DNA of 64,000 bases from Bacteroidota bacterium (GTDB lineage: Bacteria; Bacteroidota; Bacteroidia; AKYH767-A; 2013-40CM-41-45), in assembly GCA_016721305.1 (NCBI GenBank), contig JADKIH010000007.1, forward strand, positions 124,001 to 188,000. The letters are read 5' to 3'. The notes beneath the pieces were generated by a model. That model searched no databases. It was given only the letters and a program-made list of their open reading frames with translations, and had not been told where the DNA came from. Both the position numbers and the translations under genes were made by a program. Positions 9,198 to 17,907 of this stretch are shown here, piece by piece. Each line of letters opens with the position of its first letter. Positions within the stretch are counted from its first letter, which is position 1.

Positions 9198-10799
9198 TCA
9201 ACGGATGGAATAGATACCATCGGCGATGAATTTCAAATCGAGATGGTAAGAATTAAACAATTGAACTGTCTGAGGATAGTTCGGAGTGGTGAAACTTGCT
9301 TTTATACAAATCTTCTTGACTACCTGAAGATGTTGCTTACGACTTTCATTCACCGGAATCGGAATGCGTGTTTCAGTTGACGAAGTCACGATGTAATTCG
9401 CATCAACCGAGGCCGCGCGGATCAAATCAGGTGAAAATAGCGAATCGATAACTTGATTCTGTTCGTTCACGAGCAGCAATTGCAGATTCATATCGAACGG
9501 AAATCCGTTTTTCGCAACCATCGTAATCGTTGAGACACCAATTGCCTCCAGGTTAGTAGTTGAAGCTAAATTAAAATCCGTCGTATCGACAAGCATAAGC
9601 TGATTCGCAGCAAAACGTAATGGAATTTTCAAATTCATTTGACTTTCCACCAGATAATCGCTGTAAACAAAATCGTTGAATCCGGAGATATTTCCCAGAG
9701 GATTAATTCCGAGATCAACATTGTATTGCAGACGATCAGGCAAATTTTCAAGGAGCGCTTTCAGATTGCTATTGCCATTATCCAGATGAAACGAATAAAT
9801 TCCGGGAGTAATATTACCGGAGGCAGTCGATGTTTCAGTGGCGCGGTTCAAATTAATCGTGTGTTGTATGAGTGACGGATTAGTCAATGCTACATTGGCA
9901 CCTGTGTTTGAATTATGCGAAGTCAGCAGGTTCACATAAGCTTGAATATCGGCTCCGACATAATTTGTAAATCGCAAATCAAGTGTTGAACTGTCGAGCA
10001 ACAAAGTACCTGACTGTATAAGTCCTCCAATTCCGACATTCATATCTTTTACTTCATTGATATCCGTTTGTCCGAGATATCCTTTCACATAAGAAGGAGT
10101 GATGCCGATAAGAGAGCTATTGATGTTGATTACAGTGTCCGAAGCATTCACAGTAAAAGGAACTCCGTTAGGATCGGAGCGTGCTTCGACAGAATACGAA
10201 ATTGTATTACTCAATGAGCCGGTAGAACCGGTCATGTCAACTGTATAACCTGAGAAATCATAATCGCCGGTAAAGCTTTGCGGTTGTGTTGCGGAGGCAG
10301 AGTCTACCCAAATCACAATCGTAAACGGATTTCCGTTTTTAATTGCTTTCGGAATCGTATAAGTAAACTTAATCTTCGAATGCATGGAATTCCGAATGTC
10401 GATTCGGATGATGCCGGATGAAATCACAGCTTTCTTTATCGAAACACCACCTACACCAAGAGCCACATTATTGTTGTTCGAATAAAACGGGAAGTCGGGC
10501 TGAATCGTCGCAGGGAAAGGAGGAAAGAGCACAACGGTCGGTATAGTCGTATCCGGAACCTGATAAATTGAATCGAGCTGAAAGTTCGAGAACGTTGTAT
10601 CGTAACTGATTTCAAGTCGTCCGTTCGGATCAGCCTGAAGATAGTTATTCCCCATCAACTGACCGACACCAATAGTGGCATGTGCCAAAGGTCCAAGAAT
10701 GTTAACATCCCATTGAGGGCTGTCATTTTCCTTCTTGCAAGAGAAAACAAAGAGGACAAGCGAAAGGAGAATAAGGCAGTTCCTGATACTTCTTTTCAT
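9198..10799 (-). CDS. Lipoprotein of unknown function
   Basis: The chosen ATG (10799) gives MKRSIRNCLILLSLVLFVFSC; a start 13 codons upstream would place the signal peptide internally. The lipobox FVFSC followed by KKEND predicts a lipidated Cys near residue 21, and acidic/Asn residues after the Cys often direct surface exposure in Bacteroidota. The roughly 510-residue mature part is beta-rich with many Asn/Ser/Thr and has no motif I recognise. It is 3 bases upstream of the barrel gene 7953-9194, which suggests a lipoprotein/barrel pair. Confidence 0.7.
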   Translation of the reverse strand: MKRSIRNCLILLSLVLFVFSCKKENDSPQWDVNILGPLAHATIGVGQLMGNNYLQADPNGRLEISYDTTFSNFQLDSIYQVPDTTIPTVVLFPPFPATIQPDFPFYSNNNNVALGVGGVSIKKAVISSGIIRIDIRNSMHSKIKFTYTIPKAIKNGNPFTIVIWVDSASATQPQSFTGDYDFSGYTVDMTGSTGSLSNTISYSVEARSDPNGVPFTVNASDTVININSSLIGITPSYVKGYLGQTDINEVKDMNVGIGGLIQSGTLLLDSSTLDLRFTNYVGADIQAYVNLLTSHNSNTGANVALTNPSLIQHTINLNRATETSTASGNITPGIYSFHLDNGNSNLKALLENLPDRLQYNVDLGINPLGNISGFNDFVYSDYLVESQMNLKIPLRFAANQLMLVDTTDFNLASTTNLEAIGVSTITMVAKNGFPFDMNLQLLLVNEQNQVIDSLFSPDLIRAASVDANYIVTSSTETRIPIPVNESRKQHLQVVKKICIKASFTTPNYPQTVQLFNSYHLDLKFIADGIYSIR

Positions 10800-10837
10800 C
10801 AGGGTAAAGATGGGAAAAAATGTCCAATTCTCTCCCA

Positions 10838-10880
10838 AATTAGCTAATTAGCTAATTAGCTAATTGATTTAACAGCTAAT
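10838..10880. repeat. AGCTAATT tandem repeat
   Basis: Three perfect TTAGCTAA units and one more degenerate AGCTAAT copy. It is the same family as at 7033, 41488, 42752 and 42850, but here upstream of a gene rather than at a stop codon. Confidence 0.75.
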
Positions 10881-10892
10881 CTTAAAAAGAAC

Positions 10893-10927
10893 AAACGCCG
10901 CAAGCCTTACGGGGCTTTTCGGCGTTT
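10893..10927. terminator. GC-rich hairpin, possible terminator or RNA structure
   Basis: AAACGCCG (10893-10900) pairs with CGGCGTTT (10920-10927), with an inner AAGCC/GGCTT stem. A clear T tract is missing on either strand. It lies between divergent genes, so it may be a structured leader or a relic rather than a terminator. Confidence 0.35.
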
Positions 10928-11193
10928 GAAGTCAACCTTACGGGGTTGGGTTTAAACCATATGCTGTTTAGGTTATGACACAATATTATAGCATTTTGAA
11001 GGCGATAGTTTGCTGAGATGGCGCATTCCTTACATCGGTAATTTTCTCTTGGCGATGAGTTTAAAATTGTCTGCAGATCTAGAAATTTCGTCAAAAAGAT
11101 CAATCTGGAAAGGAAGTTAACATGTAAGAAATCGCTCTTTTTCAATCAAAAGTGACTTAAAAATGAGGAAAACAATAGTCTGATGAACTTTGT

Positions 11194-11201
11194 TAAATTT
11201 G
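11194..11201 (+). promoter_or_regulatory. Predicted -7 promoter element of ribBA
   Basis: TAAATTTG is a perfect TAnnTTTG, 18 bases before the ATG at 11220. An AGGAGT directly before that ATG supports this start over an upstream in-frame codon at 11190. Confidence 0.5.
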
Positions 11202-11219
11202 CAGTCTTATTTTAGGAGT

Positions 11220-12434
11220 ATGTACAAGCTGAATACCGTTGAAGAAGCCATTAATGATTTGAAAAATGGCAAGGTCATTATCGTAGTGGATGACGCGAAT
11301 CGTGAGAATGAAGGTGATTTTATCACTACAGCCGAAAACTCTACACCGGAAGTAATCAATTTCATGGCCACACATGGCCGCGGATTGATTTGTGTAGCCT
11401 TAACCGAAGAACGTTGCGATGAATTGCAGCTTCCTTTGATGGTTAAGAAGAACACAGCATCGCATGAAACGCAGTTCACGGTTTCAGTGGATCTAATCAG
11501 TCCTGATACATCTACCGGAATTTCCGCGTCCGATCGCTCGCATACGATTCGTGCATTGATCGACCCTAATACAAACCCTGATGATCTTGGTCGTCCGGGT
11601 CATATCTTCCCGTTACGTGCTAAAAAAGGTGGTGTACTTCGTCGTACAGGACACACAGAAGCTACCATCGATCTTGCTCGCCTTGCAGGTGCAAGTCCGG
11701 CAGGTACATTGGTAGAGATTATGAACGAAGACGGAACGATGGCTCGTTTGCCGGATCTCATGCTGATTGCCAAGAAATTCAATCTCTCCATTATTTCGAT
11801 TGAAGATCTCATTGCTTACCGACTCAAAGAAGAATCACTTATCGAAAAACAAGTGGACGTAAAGCTGCCAACTGTTTACGGTGATTTCGAATTATACGCA
11901 TACAAACAAATAACAACAGAGCAGGAGCATCTGGCACTTGTAAAAGGTACATGGACGAAAGACGAACCCGTACTTGTTCGTGTTCACTCATCATGTCTGA
12001 CCGGCGATATTTTCGGTTCCTGCCGTTGCGATTGCGGACCTCAGTTACACGCTGCCATGGAAATGATCGAGAAAGAAGGTAAAGGTGTAATCGTTTACAT
12101 GAACCAGGAAGGTCGCGGTATCGGTCTGCTCAATAAATTGCGCGCTTATAAACTCCAGGAAAATGGTCGCGATACCGTAGAAGCCAATCTGGAATTAGGT
12201 TTCAAGAGCGACGAACGCGATTACGGCGTTGGTGCACAAATCTTGCGTGATCTTGGTGTTTCGAAAATGAAATTGATGACTAACAATCCGAAGAAACGTG
12301 CCGGACTAATTGGTTACGGATTGGAGATTGTGAGTGTCGTTCCGATTGAAATGGAATCGAATCAGCATAACAGAAGTTATCTGATGACGAAGCGCGACAA
12401 ATTAGGTCACACCCTGAAACTAAATCACGACTAA
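11220..12434 (+). CDS. ribBA: Bifunctional 3,4-dihydroxy-2-butanone-4-phosphate synthase/GTP cyclohydrolase II
   Basis: RibBA carries out both entry reactions of riboflavin synthesis. The RibB domain (1-200) has DDANRENEGD, ATHGRGLICV and RTGHTEA, which bind ribulose-5-phosphate and metal. The RibA domain (about 205-404) has the zinc ligands in SSCLTGDIFGSCRCDCG and the GTP-site NQEGRGIGL and YGVGAQIL. The start is set at 11220 because MYKLNTVEEAI matches the family and a Shine-Dalgarno-like AGGAGT precedes it. The gene converges with the glycosyltransferase: the stop codons of the two genes overlap in the four bases CTAA at 12431-12434. The frame is intact. Confidence 0.96.
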   Translation: MYKLNTVEEAINDLKNGKVIIVVDDANRENEGDFITTAENSTPEVINFMATHGRGLICVALTEERCDELQLPLMVKKNTASHETQFTVSVDLISPDTSTGISASDRSHTIRALIDPNTNPDDLGRPGHIFPLRAKKGGVLRRTGHTEATIDLARLAGASPAGTLVEIMNEDGTMARLPDLMLIAKKFNLSIISIEDLIAYRLKEESLIEKQVDVKLPTVYGDFELYAYKQITTEQEHLALVKGTWTKDEPVLVRVHSSCLTGDIFGSCRCDCGPQLHAAMEMIEKEGKGVIVYMNQEGRGIGLLNKLRAYKLQENGRDTVEANLELGFKSDERDYGVGAQILRDLGVSKMKLMTNNPKKRAGLIGYGLEIVSVVPIEMESNQHNRSYLMTKRDKLGHTLKLNHD

Positions 12435-13627
12435 AATAATTCGTTATAGAATTTCGTAATTTGATTTCCGATAGCTGCTACAGAATATTTTTCTTCTGCC
12501 AGTTTTCGTCCTTCTATGCCTATTGATTTGGCTTTTTCAGGATGATGGAGACAGAGCGCTATCGCAATTTCGAATTGTTCCGGCGTATCGGCTAATAGAA
12601 TGTTTTTCCCGTCTTCCACGGCTATTCCTTCGGCACCTATTGTTGTGGAAATAATTGTTTTTCCTAAAGCAAGCCCTTCGATAATTTTCACGCGCATTCC
12701 GCTGCCGGAACGGAGAGGAACCACCATCAGTTGTTTATCGTTCATGTAATCAGAAGCTCGCTCCACCTGTCCATCGCAAATAACATTCGGGTAATGCGCC
12801 TCTTTCAAATGCTGAGGAAAATTCCTTCCGGCTAAGAACAATCTGAGTTCCGGAAAAACTTCACCTACTAACGGCCAGCATGTATGCAAAAACCACTCAA
12901 CTCCTTCAACATTTGGCATCCAGTCCATAGCGCCCAGATGGAAGAGCGAAAGCTTCCTTTCATCGAATGGCTGAAACCGGTAGTCGCTCAGATCAAGGCC
13001 CAGAGGAGATGAAGCAGTCTTGCCTTTATAGCCGTGCTGAAGAAAAAACTCTTCATCGACAGGAGTAATTGCAAGAATAGCATCGATTTTGGAGAGTAAG
13101 TTGAGCTCATATTTTTTCAATCGGTTTGCGAGTAGATTCAAATATCATTTTTTGTTTGTTTTATTTTCAGCTTTTGCCAATCGTTCCCAGATGATGTGTT
13201 CGACATTATGGGCGCGAAGAACAATTTTTGCTTTTGAGTTCTTTCGAATGGCATCCAGATACGGCGTACAAAATATCGTTTCGAATTGAATGATATCAAA
13301 AGTGTTTTTCTGAAGATAATCGACCAGCTTTTGTTCGATGGCTTTATTATAAAAACGACTGATATTATAAGATTGTCCGGAGAACAAAGTTCGAAGAGCA
13401 CCACTAATTCGTAAATCTGTATTGATAGAAGCAGACTGAAAATGCAACGACTTTTTCAAATCTTCCGGCATCAAAGAAACATCGGAGTAATTGCGGCTCG
13501 GATTCAAAGCGAACTGATGCACTTCATGACCTGAGGCAAGGAGAGCCTTTGCCATATTCATCATGGCAATTTTTCCGCCGTCGCGGGGAGGAAAAGGAAC
13601 ATGGTGACAGAGCTGCAGAATTCTCAT
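12431..13627 (-). CDS. Glycosyltransferase family 4-like protein with in-frame TGA
   Basis: This is a GT-B enzyme of about 398 residues. The N-terminal acceptor half begins MRILQLCHHVPFPPRDGG. The C-terminal nucleotide-sugar half has FHLGAMDWMPNVEG, RLFLAGR, VVPLRSGSGMRVKIIEG and ALGKTIISTTIGAEG. A TGA at 13145-13147 interrupts the gene between NKTNKK and YLNLLANRLKKYE without any shift in frame. Relatives usually have an aromatic or basic residue there, so TGG or CGA changed to TGA is the likely origin. TGA serves as a normal stop elsewhere in this window (for example gmhB), so recoding is unlikely. The start codon overlaps the permease stop as ATGA. Confidence 0.8.
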
Positions 13628-15050
13628 GAATGAAACCAGCTAAATACATCAAGGGCTTTCCCGACCTTTTGAAAAAACGACTGTACGCTTCGCTTTCAAA
13701 CAAAGCTGAATCCGTGGTTGCTTTATAGGTGAGAAAAACACCAATAGGCAGTAAAACAAGAGAAGAAATCCACATTCCCTTCCAGGCAGGAATCACATCT
13801 TCGCGAGCAAATTTCTCACCCGATATTGAAATAATGTGATACAAGACGAAGAAAAGAATGGAAACAACTAACGGCATTCCTAATCCGCCTTTACGGATGA
13901 TTGCACCGAGTGGCGCTCCAATGAAGAAGAGAATCAGGCAGGCAATTGAGAGAGTGAATTTGCGTTGCCATTCGATATTATGTTTGGCAAGGCTTCTAGA
14001 TTTTTGATCGATGTCGAAGTAAGAATCATCAGCCATCGTCTTAACATTTCTTGCCGAATACAAGGCAGCGGAAGCCAAAGATGCTTGTTTATCCTTTCTG
14101 AAATTGGAGAGGAAATTTCCTTTGAATGACAACGACGCAAGATTTTTTGATTCCGACGAATCGATATTGAGAGCAGGGGTAATCAACTTGTATAAATTTG
14201 CGCGACTGCCATCAATTCTCTTTTGTATGGAATCGGCAGCATAATTCAGCTGTTTAAGATTCAGCATTTGGTAGTTGTCGCGGAACAATTGCTCATTGGT
14301 ACGAGTCATTTTGAAAGAAGAAAGATCGAGACGAATTAATTCCGATTCAAATTCCGTTCTCATCATCGGATGCGATTGATGTCCGGGACGATTCTCCTGT
14401 TCTTCGTAACTTGAGCCTTTATACAAATTGAGAAGCAAAAAGCGTTCATCATCGGACATAGCCATTTTCCCCGATTCCGCCAGAATAACTTTTGTGTTCC
14501 CGCGATTTTCGGAATGATCATAGATCATGATATTCTTCAGACTTTGTCCATCCGGATCTTTATGCCCGATCTTGATCGAATAGCCGTCGATACCATTATA
14601 GAAAACACCTTCCTTAATGAGAAGAGCCGGCTTTTGCTGTCGCACATCATAGAGAAGAGCATTCATTTTCAGATTCGCTACCGGAAGAATATTGTTAGAG
14701 AAGAAGAATGCGCTTCCTGAAATGAGCAATGCTGTAATGGTAAGCGGGCGCATGACACGTTGAAGCGACACACCGGCCGATTTGCAGGCAGTGAGTTCAA
14801 AATGCTCGGCCAGATTTCCGAACGTCATGATTGAAGATAGCAGCAGCGAAAGAGGCAAGGCTAGTGGAACAAGTGTTACCGAAACGTACATCATTAGTTT
14901 AAGGATGAGAAAAGCATCAAGACCTTTTCCGACGAGATCATCAATATACTTCCACAAAAACTGCATTAAAAGCACAAAAAGCGAGATCAGGAAGGTCACC
15001 ACCATCGGGCCTGCAAATGATCGGAGAACAAGCAGAGTTAATTTCTTCAC
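13624..15050 (-). CDS. LptF/LptG family LPS export permease, frameshift near 3' end
   Basis: This is an inner-membrane permease of the LptB2FG ABC complex that extracts LPS for transport to the outer membrane. Transmembrane helices lie near 15-33, 55-78, 100-120 and, after a periplasmic jellyroll domain, at about 367-390, 395-415 and 425-445. It starts at GTG. Read literally, the frame runs on 100 bases into the glycosyltransferase. Adding one base at the T run 13667-13670 instead gives FFKKVGKALDVFSWFHS and a TGA that overlaps the next ATG as ATGA, so that is clearly the true end. Bacteroidota usually have single LptF/G-like genes scattered in this way, so F or G cannot be assigned. Confidence 0.85.
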
Positions 15051-15168
15051 GTTATCTTTGTCGCTTAATGAGGTATTCTTTTCGGACTCAAAAAGACCAA
15101 CCTTAATTGGCTGAAACGAATCGAGTCCTAATTCTTTTGTATTTTTCTAACACTAATTCTAAAAACAG

Positions 15169-15774
15169 GTGCAAGATACTATTTTGAACTTTAGCGAAAA
15201 GGAACTGCTTATTTTGCAGGATACCGATTTCTACCTTCTCAAGCATTCGGCAACGAAGAAGATTATGGATTTATTGGGGCATCTGGAAGTTGGTCTGAAA
15301 CCCCTTGCATTGAATGCCGGCTTAAGCATTCATGGGTTAAATGCAGAGAGCGGTAAGATCTTCCGCGGAGAGAATTACAAGGGCTTCCCATATATCATTC
15401 TGGATTGTCCACGACTATTTCATGCAGATTCGGTTTTTGCTTTTCGATCGATGTTCTGGTGGGGGCATGAATTCAGCTTTACATTGCACTTACAAGGAGC
15501 TGCGTTGGAAGGCTTACGGGAGAAGCTTTACGAGGGAATGGGGCTCCTAAAAGGGCAGGGGTTCTATTTTTGTGTGAACGACAATCCATGGCAATATCAC
15601 TTCGAGGAAAGCAATTACATCATGCTCGATCACCGCTTCGAAAAAAGTCGAGAAGAAGTTATGACGAAATCATTCATCAAACTAAGCCGTCGATTGAAAA
15701 TCACTGAATATCAGGAGACAGAATTGTACGGTAAGCAAAGCTTTGAATTGCTTTTGGCCTGTTTGAAAAAATAA
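15169..15774 (+). CDS. Conserved hypothetical protein
   Basis: This 201-residue soluble protein starts at GTG (15169) and has no signal peptide or membrane helix. Aromatic motifs include FRGENYKGFPYIILDCPR, FWWGHEFSFTLHLQG and NDNPWQYHF. I do not recognise the family; the composition suggests an alpha/beta ligand-binding or enzymatic fold. It stands alone between the divergent permease gene and the tRNA-like array. Confidence 0.6.
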   Translation: MQDTILNFSEKELLILQDTDFYLLKHSATKKIMDLLGHLEVGLKPLALNAGLSIHGLNAESGKIFRGENYKGFPYIILDCPRLFHADSVFAFRSMFWWGHEFSFTLHLQGAALEGLREKLYEGMGLLKGQGFYFCVNDNPWQYHFEESNYIMLDHRFEKSREEVMTKSFIKLSRRLKITEYQETELYGKQSFELLLACLKK

Positions 15775-15897
15775 TTGAAAAAGCTAATTCAGCCATCAAA
15801 GGCCGGAAAAAATAAAAGTTAGCTCAATGGCTAACCTCGTTTAAAGTAATTTCTAAAAAGCAATATCACACTTACAAATCCACCTTCAAAATAAGAG

Positions 15898-15963
15898 TAG
15901 CGAGGGGGGGAGTCGAACCCCCGACCTCAGGGTTATGAATCCTCTCTACCATCGAGCACCCCA
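15898..15963 (-). tRNA. tRNA-Met(CAT)-like unit C, intact 3' half
   Basis: On the minus strand the anticodon loop is TTCATAA (CAT), the variable loop AGGTC, the T arm GGGGG-TTCGACT-CCCCC and the acceptor CCTCGCT plus A, all canonical. The 5' half (GGGGTGCTCGATGGTAGAG) does not pair with the acceptor and lacks a proper D stem. It may be a tRNA with a damaged 5' half or the 3' part of a gene whose 5' part lies in unit B. Confidence 0.45.
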
Positions 15964-15970
15964 ATTTTTT

Positions 15971-16039
15971 CTTGGGTCGAAACCCCGTCCGCCGTGGCGG
16001 ATATGAATCCTGCGCTCTAACCATCTGAGCTACCTCGCC
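15971..16039 (-). tRNA. tRNA-Met(CAT)-like unit B, intact 5' half
   Basis: The 5' half is canonical: acceptor GGCGAGG, D arm GCTC-AGATGGTTA-GAGC, then CAGGATTCATA. The anticodon loop is one base short. The 3' half is replaced by TCCGCCACGGCGGA (a palindrome) and GGGGTTTCGACCC, without a standard T arm or matching acceptor. Joining this 5' half to the 3' half of unit C across the shared AGGATTCATA gives a canonical tRNA of 74 bases. Confidence 0.4.
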
Positions 16040-16058
16040 GGAAATATTTTTCTCACTC

Positions 16059-16128
16059 TTTGGAGTCGAAACCCCGTCCGCCGTGGCGGATATGAATCCT
16101 GAACTCAAATACTCTGAGCTACCTTGCC
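16059..16128 (-). tRNA. Degenerate tRNA-Met(CAT)-like unit A
   Basis: It begins GGCAAGGTAGCTCAG and contains AGGATTCATA, but the D stem is broken. The 3' half is identical to that of unit B over 36 bases (about 16065-16100), including the TCCGCCACGGCGGA palindrome. It is probably a pseudogene or a misread copy. Confidence 0.3.
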
Positions 16129-16177
16129 AAATTGGGGGTGCAAATATCCGAATTCATTTGATTTTTGCAAACTTTTT

Positions 16178-16693
16178 TCAGCTTCTGCCCTCTTCGTTGA
16201 GCAATTTGGTATAATGCTTTAGAGATCGGAGAATTAACGTCATTATTGCAGTGACTCCCAGCAAAATGAGGAGTTTTTGACTTACGTAAAAGACATCCCA
16301 GTTTTTGAAATTGATAACAGCATCAACGAAAACATAGCCGATTACCGTTGCCAAAACGCCGGAATATTCTCTTCGAAGCACACTTTTCATGGAGAAAGGA
16401 ATAGTGCTCTTTTTGAAGGAGCTGAAACGAGGAATAAAAGCCGGAATAGATTTAGCCCAATCAAGGTACGACTGGCCAAACTTTCTTTCCAAAAAACGCT
16501 CTTCGGCAAACATGATACGCTCATAATAGAGCCAGTACATCAGGCTTACGATAATCGTAAACGAAATATTCTTTGTAAAGAGAACGATACCAATCCACAT
16601 GAGATAATTTCCCAGGTAGAGTGGATGGCGAACCATTGAATAAATGCCACTGCTGTTTAATTGCTCAGCTACCTGTTCTTCCGGGTTGAACGG
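16178..16693 (-). pseudogene. 5'-truncated isoprenylcysteine methyltransferase-like membrane protein
   Basis: The readable frame starts after an in-frame TGA at 16694-16696 and shows NPEEQVAEQLNSSGIYSMVRHPLYLGN, then ICMT/PEMT-type helices and LERKFGQSYLDWAKSIPAFIP. RHPLYLGN plus the downstream E-rich segment form the SAM and substrate site of this membrane methyltransferase superfamily. Family members have another 60-90 residues with membrane helices before this point. The 245 bases upstream encode nothing hydrophobic in any minus frame I followed. The last 70 residues carry two additional helices. It is either a truncated pseudogene or translated from the internal ATG at 16636. Confidence 0.5.
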
Positions 16694-16938
16694 TCATCGG
16701 TTTAATGGTAATTTGCCAATCGAAAATTAGGAATACAATTTTGCCAAATGCAATTTCACACAGAATTGTTTAATGTAGAACCGATCACGGTCCACCGAGC
16801 ACCGATCGCAAACCACCCGTACAGAGCGATTTTCGTCTATTTTAAGCGTATTAAAACTAACTCGTTTCAGAAAATATGACTATCTTGAGCGCCGCTCCAA
16901 AAGAGCCATCCTATTAGTTTTACAAGTAACAACACATC

Positions 16939-17343
16939 GTGAAGCAAGAAATCAAAGCGAAGAAAAAAGTGAAATATTCACTTGAATTTGAAGTTAAATC
17001 GTCACCAAAGATTCTCTATAATTACCTCAGTAATGCAAGTAGTCTCGAAGAATGGTTTGCCGATAAAGTAACTATCCGGGAAGGTGATTTTATTTTTCAT
17101 TGGGATGGCACTGAACAACGTGCTCATATCGTAACGAAAAAGGAAAATCAGATGATCCGCTATAAGTGGGTAACTGATGATAAAAAAGACGAGACTTTTT
17201 TCCAGTTCGAAATCGTGCAGGATGAAATTACTTCAGATGTAGCCCTTATCGTTACCGACTTTGCCGAAGAAGAGGAGAAAGAAGAAAACTCAATGCTTTG
17301 GGATAGTCAGATTCATAACCTGATGCATATTATTGGATCCTAA
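16939..17343 (+). CDS. START-like (SRPBCC, START_2) domain protein
   Basis: This 134-residue protein starts at GTG. It has the helix-grip pattern of Bacteroidota START_2 proteins: KYSLEFEVKSSPKILYNYLS, EEWFADKVTI, IRYKWVTDD and the acidic VTDFAEEEEKEE before an amphipathic C-terminal helix. These proteins are expected to bind a hydrophobic ligand, but none is known. It stands alone and is followed by a strong terminator at 17371. Confidence 0.8.
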   Translation: MKQEIKAKKKVKYSLEFEVKSSPKILYNYLSNASSLEEWFADKVTIREGDFIFHWDGTEQRAHIVTKKENQMIRYKWVTDDKKDETFFQFEIVQDEITSDVALIVTDFAEEEEKEENSMLWDSQIHNLMHIIGS

Positions 17344-17370
17344 ACTCGGATTTTATTTATAAGAAAATTA

Positions 17371-17413
17371 AAAAACAGAAAGGTTAGTCAATCGACTAAC
17401 CTTTCTGTTTTTT
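17371..17413 (+). terminator. Intrinsic terminator after the START-like gene
   Basis: A 19-bp perfect stem (17371-17389 with 17394-17412) with a 4-base AATC loop is flanked by A and T runs, so it can work in both directions. Confidence 0.85.
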
Positions 17414-17532
17414 CTATCAATTCAATAATGATCTTCTGACTTCATCCAAATAAACTTGAGAAAGAATACCACAAGCCCTCATCTCAAATAAAATTACCCA
17501 TCTCTAATTTCTAATTACCAATTTCTACTTTC

Positions 17533-17594
17533 TACTTACTACTTACTACTTACTACTTACTACTTACTACTTACTACTTACAACTTACTACTTC
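17533..17594. repeat. TACTTAC heptanucleotide tandem repeat
   Basis: About eight copies of the 7-base unit TACTTAC, the last two degenerate. Its complement, GTAAGTA, has stop codons in every frame as the 7-base period shifts the frame. The same unit occurs at 31754-31782 and 31979-32033. Confidence 0.85.
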
Positions 17595-17605
17595 CAGCCA
17601 ATAAA

Positions 17606-17637
17606 AAAAACGGCTCCTATTTCAAAAGCCGTTTACA
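17606..17637 (-). terminator. Intrinsic terminator after the Hc1 gene
   Basis: On the minus strand AAACGGCT pairs with AGCCGTTT around an 11-base loop and is followed by a T tract, 20 bases after the Hc1 stop codon. Confidence 0.75.
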
Positions 17638-17656
17638 AAGAGGTTAGGACAAAAAA

Positions 17657-17845
17657 TTATGAACCTTGTCCTTCAGTCTTTTTCAGATCCTGAATAGCAT
17701 CACGCATATCCTGACAAGCACGTTTGATGTCCTGTAAGCCTTTGCGTACACGTGTTCCGGCAGCTGCATTGCCTTTTTCAGAAAACTTAATCACATCTTC
17801 CTCGATAGCAGCAACGAGTTGTTTGATTGCTTCGTATTCTTTCAT
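17657..17845 (-). CDS. Histone H1-like Hc1 family protein
   Basis: This 62-residue protein begins MKEYEAIKQLVAAIEEDV, with GNAAAGTRVRKGLQDIKRACQDMR in the middle. It matches the short Hc1-type proteins of Bacteroidota, which are helical, Lys/Arg-rich and assumed to bind DNA as nucleoid proteins. Long basic tails seen in chlamydial Hc1 are missing. It is followed by its own terminator and lies downstream of the alpha-oxoamine synthase on the same strand. Confidence 0.8.
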   Translation of the reverse strand: MKEYEAIKQLVAAIEEDVIKFSEKGNAAAGTRVRKGLQDIKRACQDMRDAIQDLKKTEGQGS

Positions 17846-17907
17846 TTGTGTCTGGTTTTAATTATTTTTTTAATATGGAGGGGTAAGACTATTAAAATTT
17901 AGGTAAC

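Larger units (their letters stand above)
10800..11193. other. Intergenic region between divergent lipoprotein gene and ribBA
   Basis: This stretch contains an AGCTAATT array, a GC-rich hairpin and a partial duplication (CAAGCCTTACGGGGC and CAACCTTACGGGG, about 10901-10943). I see no supportable coding sequence. Confidence 0.55.

Noticed and set aside
10882..11145. 87-codon open frame on minus upstream of ribBA
   Set aside because: It lies over a hairpin, partial duplication and the ribBA promoter region, and has no family-like features.
13139..13150. UGA recoding (selenocysteine or code reassignment) in the glycosyltransferase
   Set aside because: TGA ends other genes here, no SECIS-like hairpin was obvious just after the codon, and a glycosyltransferase has no need for selenocysteine.
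15872..16108. Open frame of 78 codons on minus containing GGSTPPLAT
   Set aside because: It is the well-known spurious translation across tRNA genes. The DNA shows tRNA-Met features, not a protein.
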